A DNA stretch of 64,000 nucleotides, taken from NCBI GenBank assembly GCA_020852965.1, contig JADYZV010000181.1:44399-108398 (forward strand), given 5' to 3'. This DNA is from Pirellulaceae bacterium. Its GTDB lineage: Bacteria; Planctomycetota; Planctomycetia; Pirellulales; Pirellulaceae. Both the position numbers and the translations under genes were made by a program. The notes below the pieces were generated by a model, which ran no database searches, was not told where the DNA came from, and saw only the letters and a list, made by a program, of their open reading frames with translations. Below, one piece after another: positions 8,730 through 18,314 of this stretch; position 1 is the stretch's first letter, and every line of letters starts with the position of its first letter.

Positions 8730-10514
8730 TTACGGATTTGGCCAAGACATCTCCACACCTTGGTCGGTGAGCACTCGCTGAAAATCGGGCAGTAGCTGAC
8801 TGCGCACCTCGCGCGGTAGGCATTTCTGCTCGATGGCGAAACTGGCCAACGCACCTGCCGCTTCTCCAATACCCCACTCGACCGGATGAAGGCGATAACA
8901 GCCACTGGTCAAGTGCGTGGTGCCGATGTTCTTACAAGCCGGTAGCAAGTTATCCAAACGCACGGGCAACAGCGCCCCCAGCGGGATTTGAAAGGAGGCT
9001 GTTTGAAAGTCGATGTAATTGTCTCCACGACTGCTCGGATGTAGATCGATGGAATAGCTGCCAACACCGACCGAGTCGGCGAATTGAGCAGCACGAACTT
9101 CCGCCGCAGGTTTACCGGTGATCTGGCTGAGTTGCTCGCGCCCGACGTGTTCTTCCAAAATCGTGAACTCCGCCTCAATGCGCCGCGACTCGCGGACGTA
9201 TGGCATTTTGGCCAAGCCATCCTCGGTTCCCATCAAGTCGGGACGCAAACGCAAACCAGGAAAGCCGGCACCGCCATCGCGCCTTGGCACCTCAGTCTGC
9301 AACCAATACAACAGCGAGAGGCTGAGCTGCTTTGCGCGATCGATGTGCTCAGCCACTTTCAAAGCCGCTTCGCGAGCCGTTAGCCCCGCCGCTGACGAGC
9401 TGGCTGCGTGGTGGTTCGTTGCCAAGTGGGTATCTTGAATTAGATTCCCCAGCAAGTAATCGTTCTGCGGCCAGTTGATCAAGCTAATATCACCAGCGAA
9501 ATGTCCAGGCTCGAACAGGCTACGATCGATGATACGGCGATAAATCCATAGATTCAGAGTACCGCCGACGGGGGCACCGGTCGGGTCGAAGCCCAATTCC
9601 TTCGGTTGACTACTGCGCGGCTGCGTGTAGGTCAAATCGAGCAGCTTGCCGGGCCAAGGGGGTGTCAACTGCGGCACGAAATCACGCCAGAACGAGTAGT
9701 CGCGAGGCCTTTCTATGGTATGGTCGCCGCCTGCCACATGTTCGGCGGCAAAACACATCGTGAAGGCTTGCTGATTGCCCGGATCCGCCTTTTCGGCAGC
9801 ATGCAGCTCGTTGGTTTGACTGCGGGATTCAGCCCCCGTGATCCACTCAGCTCCGGCCAGCGGCAGGACGTCGCCCAATTCCGTAGCGTCGATGAAATAG
9901 TCTCCGCTGAGCACCTGTGACTCGCCGCTACGCAGCGACTGGACCGTCACCGCCCGCACCCGCTTACCATCGACGTCTGCCGCTTGGATGCGGTGCTCGC
10001 GCAGTATTTGCAATTGCCCGCTAGCGGCATACGGAGCCAGCCAATCCTCCAACACGGCCAGTGCGACCGTCGGTTCGCAGCACAGTCGCGAGACGCTGCC
10101 ATTGCCTGGATTCAAGAGCGCATTGTCTCTGGCCGCTGGGACTAGCGGATAATGGTTGCGATAGTAGTCGCGAATTCGTGTGCGAAGTTCTCGATACGAG
10201 CGATTGGCACCGTGCGATTCAATCCAACGGTGTTCGTCCGGCGGCACTCCTTGGCTCGTCAATTGGCCGCCGATCCAATCGGTCTCCTCCGTCATGATCA
10301 CTCGTCGCCCCGCGCGCAGCGCAGCCAATGCCGCCGAGCAGCCTCCCAGGCCGCCTCCCACAATCACGATATCGGCCGACAATTCGCTTTGTGCAAACGC
10401 ACAGTGCGCGTGCCCTACCAGCCCAGCCAACGAGAGCGTCGAGATAAATGTGCGCCGACTGCTCGTCACGGCCGGACCGTGCGCCGCATCGGTTCCACTT
10501 GTGTTAGTCTTCAT
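8730..10514 (-). CDS. Exported FAD-dependent oxidoreductase
   Basis: A flavoprotein of the FAD_oxidored type (Pfam PF12831-like). The FAD-binding Rossmann motif is IVIVGGGLGGCSAALAALRA, followed by TEETDWIGGQLTSQGVP. The N-terminus carries a twin-arginine motif (SSRRTFISTLSLAGLVG), so the protein is probably folded with its cofactor and exported by the Tat pathway. ATG at 10514 is preferred over the TTG two codons upstream; no ribosome-binding site is visible for either. Substrate unknown. Paralogs of this family are abundant in planctomycetes, often in gene sets for glycan use, but none of those neighbours is present here. Confidence 0.82.
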   Translation of the reverse strand: MKTNTSGTDAAHGPAVTSSRRTFISTLSLAGLVGHAHCAFAQSELSADIVIVGGGLGGCSAALAALRAGRRVIMTEETDWIGGQLTSQGVPPDEHRWIESHGANRSYRELRTRIRDYYRNHYPLVPAARDNALLNPGNGSVSRLCCEPTVALAVLEDWLAPYAASGQLQILREHRIQAADVDGKRVRAVTVQSLRSGESQVLSGDYFIDATELGDVLPLAGAEWITGAESRSQTNELHAAEKADPGNQQAFTMCFAAEHVAGGDHTIERPRDYSFWRDFVPQLTPPWPGKLLDLTYTQPRSSQPKELGFDPTGAPVGGTLNLWIYRRIIDRSLFEPGHFAGDISLINWPQNDYLLGNLIQDTHLATNHHAASSSAAGLTAREAALKVAEHIDRAKQLSLSLLYWLQTEVPRRDGGAGFPGLRLRPDLMGTEDGLAKMPYVRESRRIEAEFTILEEHVGREQLSQITGKPAAEVRAAQFADSVGVGSYSIDLHPSSRGDNYIDFQTASFQIPLGALLPVRLDNLLPACKNIGTTHLTSGCYRLHPVEWGIGEAAGALASFAIEQKCLPREVRSQLLPDFQRVLTDQGVEMSWPNP

Positions 10515-10643
10515 TGTCAATCTACTGTTTCAAAAATGTAGGACTGATGATAGTGTTCGCCCAATTTAGTCCCCGAACGAACCTAAATCAAATCCTTGAT
10601 GAATCACGGCACCACCCGTTGAACGCAATTAGGACACTCTATG

Positions 10644-10725
10644 GTCTCTGTGCCTCCGTGTTTCAGAATCGTGCCAAGAGACTTCCGTCTTTTTGATAAA
10701 CACAGAGACGCAGAGTTCACAGAGG
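10644..10725. repeat. Inverted pair of 9-nt periodic repeats (R5, CTCTGTG type), second copy
   Basis: The left arm (10644-10663) reads GTCTCTGTGCCTCCGTGTTT and the right arm (10698-10725) begins AAACACAGAGACGCAGAG. The layout is the same as at 873-986: arms facing each other, GTGTTT at the inner edge, with a short unrelated centre. It lies in the 10515-11007 gap. Confidence 0.75.
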
Positions 10726-10855
10726 AACATTATTTCACATTCGCCGACATGGATTGCCCAAATCTCTTTTGAGCACTCGCGAAATTCAAAACGACTCTAT
10801 TTCATTCTACTACTTTTGGGCAGCGCGCTGTGTTAGAATATGCGACTCGATTAGC

Positions 10856-10960
10856 GTCGTGCGGAAAATTAGCGAGATAGGCTTCCAGCCTGTCGTGCCG
10901 AAAATAACAGGCTGGAAGCCTACTCCACTTTCCAAGACCGGCGGTTATTTTCCGCACGAT
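10856..10960. repeat. Nested palindrome
   Basis: An outer inverted repeat (10856-10869 GTCGTGCGGAAAAT against 10947-10960, one mismatch in 14) encloses a perfect 16-bp inner inverted repeat (10878-10893 TAGGCTTCCAGCCTGT against 10907-10922) with a 13-base loop. It could fold as a cruciform or a two-storey RNA hairpin. Only one copy lies in this window, directly upstream of the small membrane protein gene, so a regulatory role is possible but a mobile repeat is equally likely. Confidence 0.7.
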
Positions 10961-11007
10961 ACTTACGTTAATATTCCTTCAGCATTGTGCAGTACGAGCA
11001 CGCCCTT

Positions 11008-11436
11008 ATGTCCAGCGAAAACCCTTACCTGCCACCAGCCTCGACCTCGCTCGGCTCGAGCATGCCCATACCGCAAGCCAAAGAACGTCTGCGGCGCATC
11101 GCCAACGCCCAGCGACAGGTCAATTTGGCCTTGCTGCTCTACATCGCGATCTTTCCCGTTAGTTTCGGACTAGGCGCAGTTGGAGGCGGCGCACCGTGGG
11201 CAGCACTATTACTTAGTTTCTTTGCTTTGGCCGTCATCATCATGGGCGCCATCTCAGTTTACAAACTAGCCGCCGTCTTTCGTGGCAAAGTCGTGGCAGT
11301 AATCTATGTGATAGGTTTGCTCGTCCCACTGCTGGGACTTCTACTTTTGCTATCGATCAGCAGTAAAGCGACCAAGGAGCTTCGCGCGGCCGGAATCAAA
11401 GTTGGGCTGCTAGGTGCCAACCCCAGTGACATTTGA
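11008..11436 (+). CDS. Small three-helix membrane protein (NPYxPP type)
   Basis: A hypothetical integral membrane protein of 142 aa. The start SSENPYLPPAS is a hallmark of a large planctomycete group of small membrane proteins with an NPY-x-PP leader. Three hydrophobic segments follow: LALLLYIAIFPVSFGLGAV, ALLLSFFALAVIIMGAI and VVAVIYVIGLLVPLLGLLLL. The charged stretch PQAKERLRRIANAQRQ before the first helix should stay in the cytoplasm. ATG at 11008 gives the usual start; the frame stays open to a GTG at 10987. Function unknown. Confidence 0.75.
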   Translation: MSSENPYLPPASTSLGSSMPIPQAKERLRRIANAQRQVNLALLLYIAIFPVSFGLGAVGGGAPWAALLLSFFALAVIIMGAISVYKLAAVFRGKVVAVIYVIGLLVPLLGLLLLLSISSKATKELRAAGIKVGLLGANPSDI

Positions 11437-11520
11437 AGTTGCGATTTTTCGTTTCATTGGGCCGCTCCCTGAGGGTGGAGAAGCGCGCTCGCGGATGACG
11501 ATCTATCCACAAAACTTTAA

Positions 11521-11551
11521 CTCCGGTGGCACGAGGCCACTGGGGCCGGAG
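11521..11551. terminator. Possible bidirectional terminator hairpin
   Basis: An inner stem GTGGC/GCCAC with a 5-base loop sits inside an outer stem CTCCG/CGGAG. It is placed between two convergent genes, where a shared terminator is expected. There is no clear T-run on either side, so this is a weak call. Confidence 0.35.
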
Positions 11552-11564
11552 AGAAAATCCAAGT

Positions 11565-14500
11565 CTAGCGCGTCGGCGGATTGGCTTCGCGAACAACGGC
11601 ACCGAGCTTTTCGTCGAGCACCAATATCGCGAGCCGCTGAGTATTATCCAGGTCGGAAGTGCTGAGCGATGTGTAGTCAAAATTGCCATTCAAGTCGGTG
11701 TAGCCATCTTTGAAGAATCGCACCGAGCCGTCTTGGTGACGCGCGAAGACTTTCACATAAGCGGCAGATACCGGCAACCTGCCAGACTGACTGAGCACTT
11801 GCAGGCGACCAGCAGGCTCGGCGAGACTCACGAGCAGCGAACTAGCGGTGAGCCAAGTGCTACGCGAGATACCGGCGGCGGTCACCTCTACCAACACGTT
11901 GCGATTGCGCATCGCTTCGGGTAGCTCCAATGCCGACACGGAGTCGCTGGCATCGAGCTTTACTGTTTCACTCAGGTTGGGCCGGATCGCTGGGACTTGA
12001 TCACTCGCCTGCGATACAAACGGATTGCGACTAAACAACAGCTCGATATCCATCAAGTAGTAGTTGACTTGCACCGCGTCCAAATTGCGGTAGCGTAGCG
12101 AGACGCTACCATCGCGGACTTCCAAATCCAAGGCGACCGCCGCTGCGGCTTGTGCCGCCATTTGCTGCTCGCGCGCGTCGGTCAGTAGTCCTTGCTCCTG
12201 TGTGTTGCTGGCTGGTGGCCCCGACGATGGTCCCGCGCCACTACCGGCCAATAGTCGCGAATGTTGGTCGACTTGCTGCCGAATCTGCGAGAACATTTCT
12301 GCCCATCGCGGCACTGGGTATTCGGCATACTGATTCGCAATCTTAGCGGCGCGATCGACCTGGCCACGATAGAAATCGAGGTAGGCATCAAAATAGTCGT
12401 ACTGCAAGTGTGTGGCCAACGGCTCTTTTTCAACTTGACCGAACCAGGTCAACGCCTCTTCAATGCGATTTTGCAAAAGCAGATAGTAGCACAACTGCAA
12501 ACGCTGGTCGTTAGTGACTCGGGGTTGATGCGCGATGACGTCCAGCAGCGCCGTGTACTGGCGGTGCAAACTGGGATTGAGAATCACCGGCTCGCGACCC
12601 AAGCGATGGATGCGCGCGACAACCAGCGGCTTGTAGTCCAAGTGCTCGTAGCTCATCTGCTGCCGAGGATCGATGTCGACCAACGGGCTCGCGAAAGTCG
12701 ATCCGAGACGAGCGATAAAGTCCGGACGGTGGTAGAGCAACTCCGCGATACCGTCGCGATCATTGTGGGCAACCGCATAGGCCCAAAGATTCGGCTCATA
12801 GCGTCCGCTGGCTGCTAGCAATTCGGTGACTTGTGAGTAGAAGGCTTGATGCTTCAACCGAAAGGCGATGCGCGACAGGTCGATCCGTTCCAAGTTGGCG
12901 GTTTGCAAGAACTCGAGGACTTGCGCGTCGGTCCCCCAATCGGCGATGTAATTCCACGTCGTCTGGTCGACCGACTCGGGCTCATCCAGCACACGATGCT
13001 TGGCGGCGGCCGTGTCGGCGATGTGACTCTCTTCGGCACTGATCTGCGCACCGTAGTGAGCGAATTCACCGGCGGCGGGGAAGTAAAACACGTATTGAAC
13101 TTGGCTGGTGCTGTACGGAGCTAGTTCGACCGGCGTGCTTCGAGTCAGTTTACTCCCAGCCAGTGGCAGAGAGCCGGCGGGCAACTGAGTCAACACCTGC
13201 ACGCGTTGTTTTTCACTCGTCGGATTGGTAACGACCACGTTGGCGCGGTAGGGGATGCCACGCAGCAAGGGATTGTTGCCCAACGGGCGATTGCTCTCCT
13301 GGTCGGTATTGGGATTGGCCAAGTAGATGTCTTGCCCAACCAAAATTGTTTTTTGTTCTTGGACCTCGGTCGTCGGTTCGATACTTTCGAGGAACACGAC
13401 CGTGGCGGCTTCGCTTTCGAGCACCAGTTGTTCGTTCTCGACAGCGATCGTCGACCTGGGACGTGCCAGTGGCAAGTCGATGACGGCCAGAGCGCAGAGA
13501 GCTTCATTGAGCGAGCCTGTGGGCAGGTCTAGGTCATGAGGTAAGAATCGCTTCCCGCCGCTTGTTAAGAACTCTTGCCAAAACGCGTTGGGTGGCACGA
13601 GCTCGGCGGATTGATCGTTCAGACGCACGTGGTAGTACTGCGTTTCGGCCCACTCACGCGTCTTGTCCAAACTGCGGTAGAAGCCATCTATTTCTTTTCC
13701 AGCTAGCCCGAGCCGATCAGCACTGAAGGATTCGTGAGCCATTTCAGCTTTTTGTTTATCGGCTGCATCTCCCCCCCTTGCCTTCCGGCCCATCGCTCGC
13801 GAGCGACGCAGCTCGGTCACGCCGTCGGCCATCGATTGACGTGGAGCGCCCCCCATCGCGGCATCGAACTCAGGCAGGCTTTCCGCTTGCATGGCATAGC
13901 CCTGAGCCGCTTCAAAGTAGAGGTTCTCCGACGCTCCACCACCGGCAGCCAGCGCCGAACCACGCAGTGCGACCTCAAAGCGTTGTTGTCGAGCGGTGGG
14001 TGATAGTGGGTGAGCCTGTAAGAATTCGTCCAACCAGCGCTTCGTACCAGCTTGTCGCGAATCGATGCGCTCGGCCAGCAAGATGCGTTCGAGTGTGTTG
14101 AGTCGCTGCGTGCGCCACAGCGGTTCGTACTCCGCCAGCGATTCTCCTAACAGCCAACGATCGACCAATTGTTTGTCGAGCTTATTAGCCAACAATGGTT
14201 TTACCACGCGATCAAAGAAGGGGCGATCGTGATGGTAGAGGAAGAAATCGAGTTCGTGACAAGCCATTTCGTTGTAGTGCGTCCGGCGCTGCTCGTCTGA
14301 CAACGTGTTCCAACTTCCTACGAAGCGGAATTTTTCCCATTCGGGATTTCCTAGCAGCGTGCTATACAATTGAAACACATCGGCGACAGTCGAGTAGGCT
14401 TGTAGCCGACGCGTGCGCGGGTCGCCGAGCTTCTTTTTCTCCCCAGCCGAGAGCAATTCAACTTTTTGTACTTGTGACAAATGCACGTCGGGCGAGAACG

Positions 14501-17500
14501 CTTCGCGCAATCGCAGATCGCGTACTGGCAATGCACCGACGTCTTGTTGAACGCTGCGGGAATCGGTCGAGGTCGGATGCACAACCACGACCGCAATGCT
14601 ATTGCAACCTTGCAGCTTATCGACCGACACGCTGAATCGTCCGTCGACTACCGTCTGATTGGCCAGTAGCACTTGTCCCTTTGCCAAGAAATCAAAACTC
14701 TTCCAACCGGAGCGTTCTCCGCGAACCATCCCTTCGGCTTCAGCCTGCATTGCTGACATGGGAGAAGGTGGGGCGGCCGAGCGAGGCATGGCGTCGCCAG
14801 CGGCTGCATCCTGCCGTTCGTTTTCCGTGACCGAAACTTCCCATGGCAGAATCAATACACTCGGTTGCGACAATAGATTGCCCGGATACTTCTTGGCATG
14901 TTGACGTTCGAGGATGTAACTATAATCTTCGTCCAAACGCAGCGACTCGACGTAGTGACTCAGATCGGCGGGGAGCGTTTGCGCGGCGAGCGGCAGATGG
15001 GGCAATTGTAATTGTTGACCGCGGGATGCGCTCGGCAGCAGCCCATTGGCGATCACGTGGACTCGCGTCATGTCGTCGCTACCGTCGACACGCACGACAA
15101 GCTGTCCGTCCACGATCGCGGCTTGTCGGATTACTACGCGCTGCGCGGGCGATGCTTGAAGCAGACGGTTTTTAGCGGCGACCCAATGATCACGGCGCTC
15201 GGCCGAACCAACGGCGATACGCACGTGTTGTCCCGATTCGTAGTCATGCAACAGGTAGTCGCCCGGCTGGAGCGCGGCGATGCGTAGTGCACCATCGATA
15301 ACTGTGAGGCTCTCGTTCAAGTTGGCGCTGGGCACACCACGACGCACTTCGACCAAGGAGAATTGCTCGCGTGGCGCAGTCGCTTTACCCAATGGCAATT
15401 CGAACGTGTCGTTGATGCCGAGCTGAACTGTGGCAGGCCAATTGCGATGAAAACGTTCGAGCGAGAAACTCGCTGGCTGGATATCGCTGGCTGACACCGT
15501 CACTTGGGTCACATTGTCGAGAGCGCCTAAATCGACTTCCCCGTCGGCATTGGTCGCTAAGGTATAGTTGCTCGGGCCGTTGAGCTGTCGCAGCTTGAGG
15601 GTCAGCGAGACTGGCAAGCGGGCGATCGGTTCTCCATTGCGTCCCAGCGCTAGCAAGCGATAGCCGTCAGTTGTTTCTCGCAAGAAGAAATCGCCGATTT
15701 GGGCTGAGGCTTGGATGCCGTTGCACTGCAGCCCATAATTGATGCTAACCGTGTCGCGCTCGTTGCGACTGCGATTGAGCACGCGCCCGCTGAGTGTCAT
15801 GGACAACTGAGCCAAGCGTTGTGGTACCAAGAACGAGTGCACCCATTCGTCACCATCATCCAAGTCGAGCGACTCGACGACTTGGGTCGAGCTAACTCCG
15901 TCCGCGTCGGTGGCCACGATTGACAATTGAGCTTGCTCCAACAGCTTGAGGCTGATCGGCCGTCCGTTGCAAGTCAATCGGGCGCGAATGGCCAGGCTGG
16001 CTTGGGCGCCGGCCACAAGCGATTGGCGATCGACCAGGAAGCCAGCTTGCAATTCGTAGGCTTCGCTGTGATGGGTGATGAGCAGCGGCGATGCGAAGTC
16101 ACCGATGACCAACAGCACTTGGCGCGATACGGTCTGCTCGGAGTATGGCACAATGATCCGACCTTGATCGTCGGGCAGGAATTTCCGACCTTCGAGCTCC
16201 AGATGCGAGGTTGGGAGCTTGCTCCCTGTTTCGTCGATGATTTCAAAGACTTGACCGGCATCGCCCAGCCGTTCCAGCGCGATCAAACGCCCCTTATGGA
16301 TCAATGCTCGCGAGCGCTGGCCGCCGCCAAGCAGGTCGACGACCCACGAACCACGACCGACAAACTCGGGGAAATCGATCTTCTCCGTGTGTCGTCGCTG
16401 GGCAGGTTGAGAAAAGGTGAGTTGTCGTTGTTGATTGGGGACCAAGCCATCCAGATCGATGTCGGTTCCCAACGGCTGAGTGTGATTGCGATAGTAGTTG
16501 AGCAGATTGATCTCGTAGATTTTTACCAGCAATTGCTCGACGTTCTTCAAGTCGACTTGCAGGCTAACCACATCGTCCACGGCAAACCGGTGCGGGTTGT
16601 ACGGAGCGAAACGCAGTTCAACGCGTTCGCGCAGTTCCTTTTGTTCGGCTGGAGTCAGCTTGCCATACCATGTCGCGTCTTCGCCAAGGCCGTACAGAAT
16701 TTTGGTCTGTGCAAAAACGTGCTCGAGGTATTCTCGCTGAAGGTAGGGAGCGAAATCATTGACGCTATTGTCCGTCTGGAAGAAGTGTTCCAAATAGCGG
16801 ATCACCAGATCGCTGTCGTCTCCCATGGCGGGCAGCGGAACTTGTGGCTGCATGGCATAGTTGAGCTGAACGAGCGCGTTGCCGAGATTAATTAACTTCT
16901 TGGGTTCGTAGTAGACAGCCGATCGCGGAAGCTTCAGATATTCGACGAAACGAGCGCGATCAAATTTGTTTTCACTCAGATCGAGCCGCAGCAAGTTGCC
17001 CACGACGAGCGCTTTGAAACTGTTCTGCGATGGAGGTAGGCGCTTGGCCCAAGCGTGCAGACGATCGAGGTAGGTTCGCAATTCTAATTTGTCGCTGAGG
17101 GAGGCCCCTTCGGGCGGAGCCAGTCGCGCGGTAACGGCACGGACGAAGTTGTCGTTCTCCAGCAGTTGTGGAAGCAGTTTTTCGAGCTGTTCGAGCTGCG
17201 CGAGAGTCAACATATTATGTAGGCCGCACCAGCCAAAGCCAGCCGAGTCTTTCAGCGCGAGTTCTTTGGCGATGGCTTCCACGGTGCCGGGTAGGTCCGC
17301 GCGATCGAGTCGCGAGAGCAACCCACGCAACTGGACGACGTTCAGCTCGCGTTGGAGCAGCAGCCCAAGAGCGCTGTTATCGAGCTGCGATAAACTGGGG
17401 TCCTGGGCCAGCGCTTGGTCGATGAGTTGTTTGAGCTCGATCTGTGCATTGTCGAACTTGTTTGATAGCGTCGCTGCGCGATCTCGGGAGGGCGGAGCAT

Positions 17501-17876
17501 GGCCCAGTTGCAGTCCTAGCTCACGTGTCAAATAGGCAAGCGTCTGCTGCGGGTGGGTGGCGTATTCGAGCAATTCCTGCCGCGCGAACATGTCGTTGAC
17601 CGGCTGGGTATTGCCAAACTTCGTCCGCCAAGCTTCGAGCACGCTCCGCGCCTCGGCGACTTCACCCGTCGTCTGATGGTGCAGCGCGGTGTAGTAGAAA
17701 TAGTCCTCGGTCCCAGGGATCAATTGTTCGAGCAATGGCCGCCGATCGGTGGCCGTCGCAAATTTCTCGATAAAGCCGATCGCTTGTTGTCCGCGCACGT
17801 AGTTACCTCCCTGCCCCACTGTTCCTACGACTAAGATTAAAAGAGCTAGGACTATCTTAAAGCGCAATTGCCACAT
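11565..17876 (-). CDS. Giant secreted protein with macroglobulin-like beta domains
   Basis: A 2103-aa protein with an N-terminal signal peptide (LRFKIVLALLILVVGTVGQ). Residues from about 30 to 420 are helical and leucine-rich. From about 420 onward, segments alternate that resemble beta-sandwich domains with a default-value style (DGRIIVPYSEQTVSRQVLLV, LATNADGEVDLGAL, YTDLNGNFDYTSL). The segment YVKVFARHQDGSVRFFKDGY near the C-terminus resembles the carboxypeptidase-regulatory or MG-type folds of bacterial alpha-2-macroglobulin-like proteins. A helical block around HELDFFLYHHDRPFFDRVV is also seen in long secreted proteins of planctomycetes. No thioester CxEQ motif is visible. Function unknown; a periplasmic or surface scaffold is the likely class. 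It is probably transcribed alone: AGGGA nine bases before the ATG serves as ribosome-binding site. Confidence 0.75.
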   Translation of the reverse strand: MWQLRFKIVLALLILVVGTVGQGGNYVRGQQAIGFIEKFATATDRRPLLEQLIPGTEDYFYYTALHHQTTGEVAEARSVLEAWRTKFGNTQPVNDMFARQELLEYATHPQQTLAYLTRELGLQLGHAPPSRDRAATLSNKFDNAQIELKQLIDQALAQDPSLSQLDNSALGLLLQRELNVVQLRGLLSRLDRADLPGTVEAIAKELALKDSAGFGWCGLHNMLTLAQLEQLEKLLPQLLENDNFVRAVTARLAPPEGASLSDKLELRTYLDRLHAWAKRLPPSQNSFKALVVGNLLRLDLSENKFDRARFVEYLKLPRSAVYYEPKKLINLGNALVQLNYAMQPQVPLPAMGDDSDLVIRYLEHFFQTDNSVNDFAPYLQREYLEHVFAQTKILYGLGEDATWYGKLTPAEQKELRERVELRFAPYNPHRFAVDDVVSLQVDLKNVEQLLVKIYEINLLNYYRNHTQPLGTDIDLDGLVPNQQRQLTFSQPAQRRHTEKIDFPEFVGRGSWVVDLLGGGQRSRALIHKGRLIALERLGDAGQVFEIIDETGSKLPTSHLELEGRKFLPDDQGRIIVPYSEQTVSRQVLLVIGDFASPLLITHHSEAYELQAGFLVDRQSLVAGAQASLAIRARLTCNGRPISLKLLEQAQLSIVATDADGVSSTQVVESLDLDDGDEWVHSFLVPQRLAQLSMTLSGRVLNRSRNERDTVSINYGLQCNGIQASAQIGDFFLRETTDGYRLLALGRNGEPIARLPVSLTLKLRQLNGPSNYTLATNADGEVDLGALDNVTQVTVSASDIQPASFSLERFHRNWPATVQLGINDTFELPLGKATAPREQFSLVEVRRGVPSANLNESLTVIDGALRIAALQPGDYLLHDYESGQHVRIAVGSAERRDHWVAAKNRLLQASPAQRVVIRQAAIVDGQLVVRVDGSDDMTRVHVIANGLLPSASRGQQLQLPHLPLAAQTLPADLSHYVESLRLDEDYSYILERQHAKKYPGNLLSQPSVLILPWEVSVTENERQDAAAGDAMPRSAAPPSPMSAMQAEAEGMVRGERSGWKSFDFLAKGQVLLANQTVVDGRFSVSVDKLQGCNSIAVVVVHPTSTDSRSVQQDVGALPVRDLRLREAFSPDVHLSQVQKVELLSAGEKKKLGDPRTRRLQAYSTVADVFQLYSTLLGNPEWEKFRFVGSWNTLSDEQRRTHYNEMACHELDFFLYHHDRPFFDRVVKPLLANKLDKQLVDRWLLGESLAEYEPLWRTQRLNTLERILLAERIDSRQAGTKRWLDEFLQAHPLSPTARQQRFEVALRGSALAAGGGASENLYFEAAQGYAMQAESLPEFDAAMGGAPRQSMADGVTELRRSRAMGRKARGGDAADKQKAEMAHESFSADRLGLAGKEIDGFYRSLDKTREWAETQYYHVRLNDQSAELVPPNAFWQEFLTSGGKRFLPHDLDLPTGSLNEALCALAVIDLPLARPRSTIAVENEQLVLESEAATVVFLESIEPTTEVQEQKTILVGQDIYLANPNTDQESNRPLGNNPLLRGIPYRANVVVTNPTSEKQRVQVLTQLPAGSLPLAGSKLTRSTPVELAPYSTSQVQYVFYFPAAGEFAHYGAQISAEESHIADTAAAKHRVLDEPESVDQTTWNYIADWGTDAQVLEFLQTANLERIDLSRIAFRLKHQAFYSQVTELLAASGRYEPNLWAYAVAHNDRDGIAELLYHRPDFIARLGSTFASPLVDIDPRQQMSYEHLDYKPLVVARIHRLGREPVILNPSLHRQYTALLDVIAHQPRVTNDQRLQLCYYLLLQNRIEEALTWFGQVEKEPLATHLQYDYFDAYLDFYRGQVDRAAKIANQYAEYPVPRWAEMFSQIRQQVDQHSRLLAGSGAGPSSGPPASNTQEQGLLTDAREQQMAAQAAAAVALDLEVRDGSVSLRYRNLDAVQVNYYLMDIELLFSRNPFVSQASDQVPAIRPNLSETVKLDASDSVSALELPEAMRNRNVLVEVTAAGISRSTWLTASSLLVSLAEPAGRLQVLSQSGRLPVSAAYVKVFARHQDGSVRFFKDGYTDLNGNFDYTSLSTSDLDNTQRLAILVLDEKLGAVVREANPPTR

Positions 17877-17956
17877 TTGGGTTCCCTACGAGACTAAACG
17901 ACAAGTTGACTTCACAGGAGGCTAGACGCAGCATTCGGCTTGCCAGTTCCCAAATA

Positions 17957-18125
17957 CCGTAGCACGGTGGTCCCCACGGTGACATATCCGTAGCACGGTG
18001 GTCCCTACCCTAAGGCACCCGTAGCACGGTGTTCCCCCACCGTGAGGTAAGTCGCCGCACGTTTCGGCGGGGACCACAGTGCGACGAAATCTGTAAGTTT
18101 CGGTGGAGACCACCGAGCTACCTTA
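17957..18125. repeat. Cluster of GTAGCACGGTGGTCCC repeats (family R4)
   Basis: Three forward units beginning CGTAGCACGGTG (from 17958, 17989 and 18020) are followed by an inverted, decayed unit near 18097-18123 (TTTCGGTGGAGACCACCGAG). GGTGG/CCACC pairings allow small hairpins. A related pair of units, GTAGCTCGGCGGTCCC, lies at 51377-51433. The rest of the 17877-18314 gap, between the divergent giant gene and serC, shows no other feature; both promoters must lie here. Confidence 0.7.
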
Positions 18126-18314
18126 CCGCAAGCGTAGCACACGAATGTACTCGGAATCCGTGCCGAGCTCGCCAAACCGGTCAAAACGCCACTTGCGCTT
18201 TCAGACTGACCGTTCTTCCGTGCTTTCGAGTTCGCTCGTAAAATGGCGGGCTGTTTGGCGAGGTCATTGGTGATTTTGCTCTAAAACTCTGGTTTTTTCT
18301 AGGAATTCAGGCTC

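Noticed and set aside
15927..16895. 322-codon open frame on the + strand inside the giant gene
   Set aside because: It is antisense to the 2103-aa frame, and its composition is that of a mirrored coding strand; no recognisable domain.
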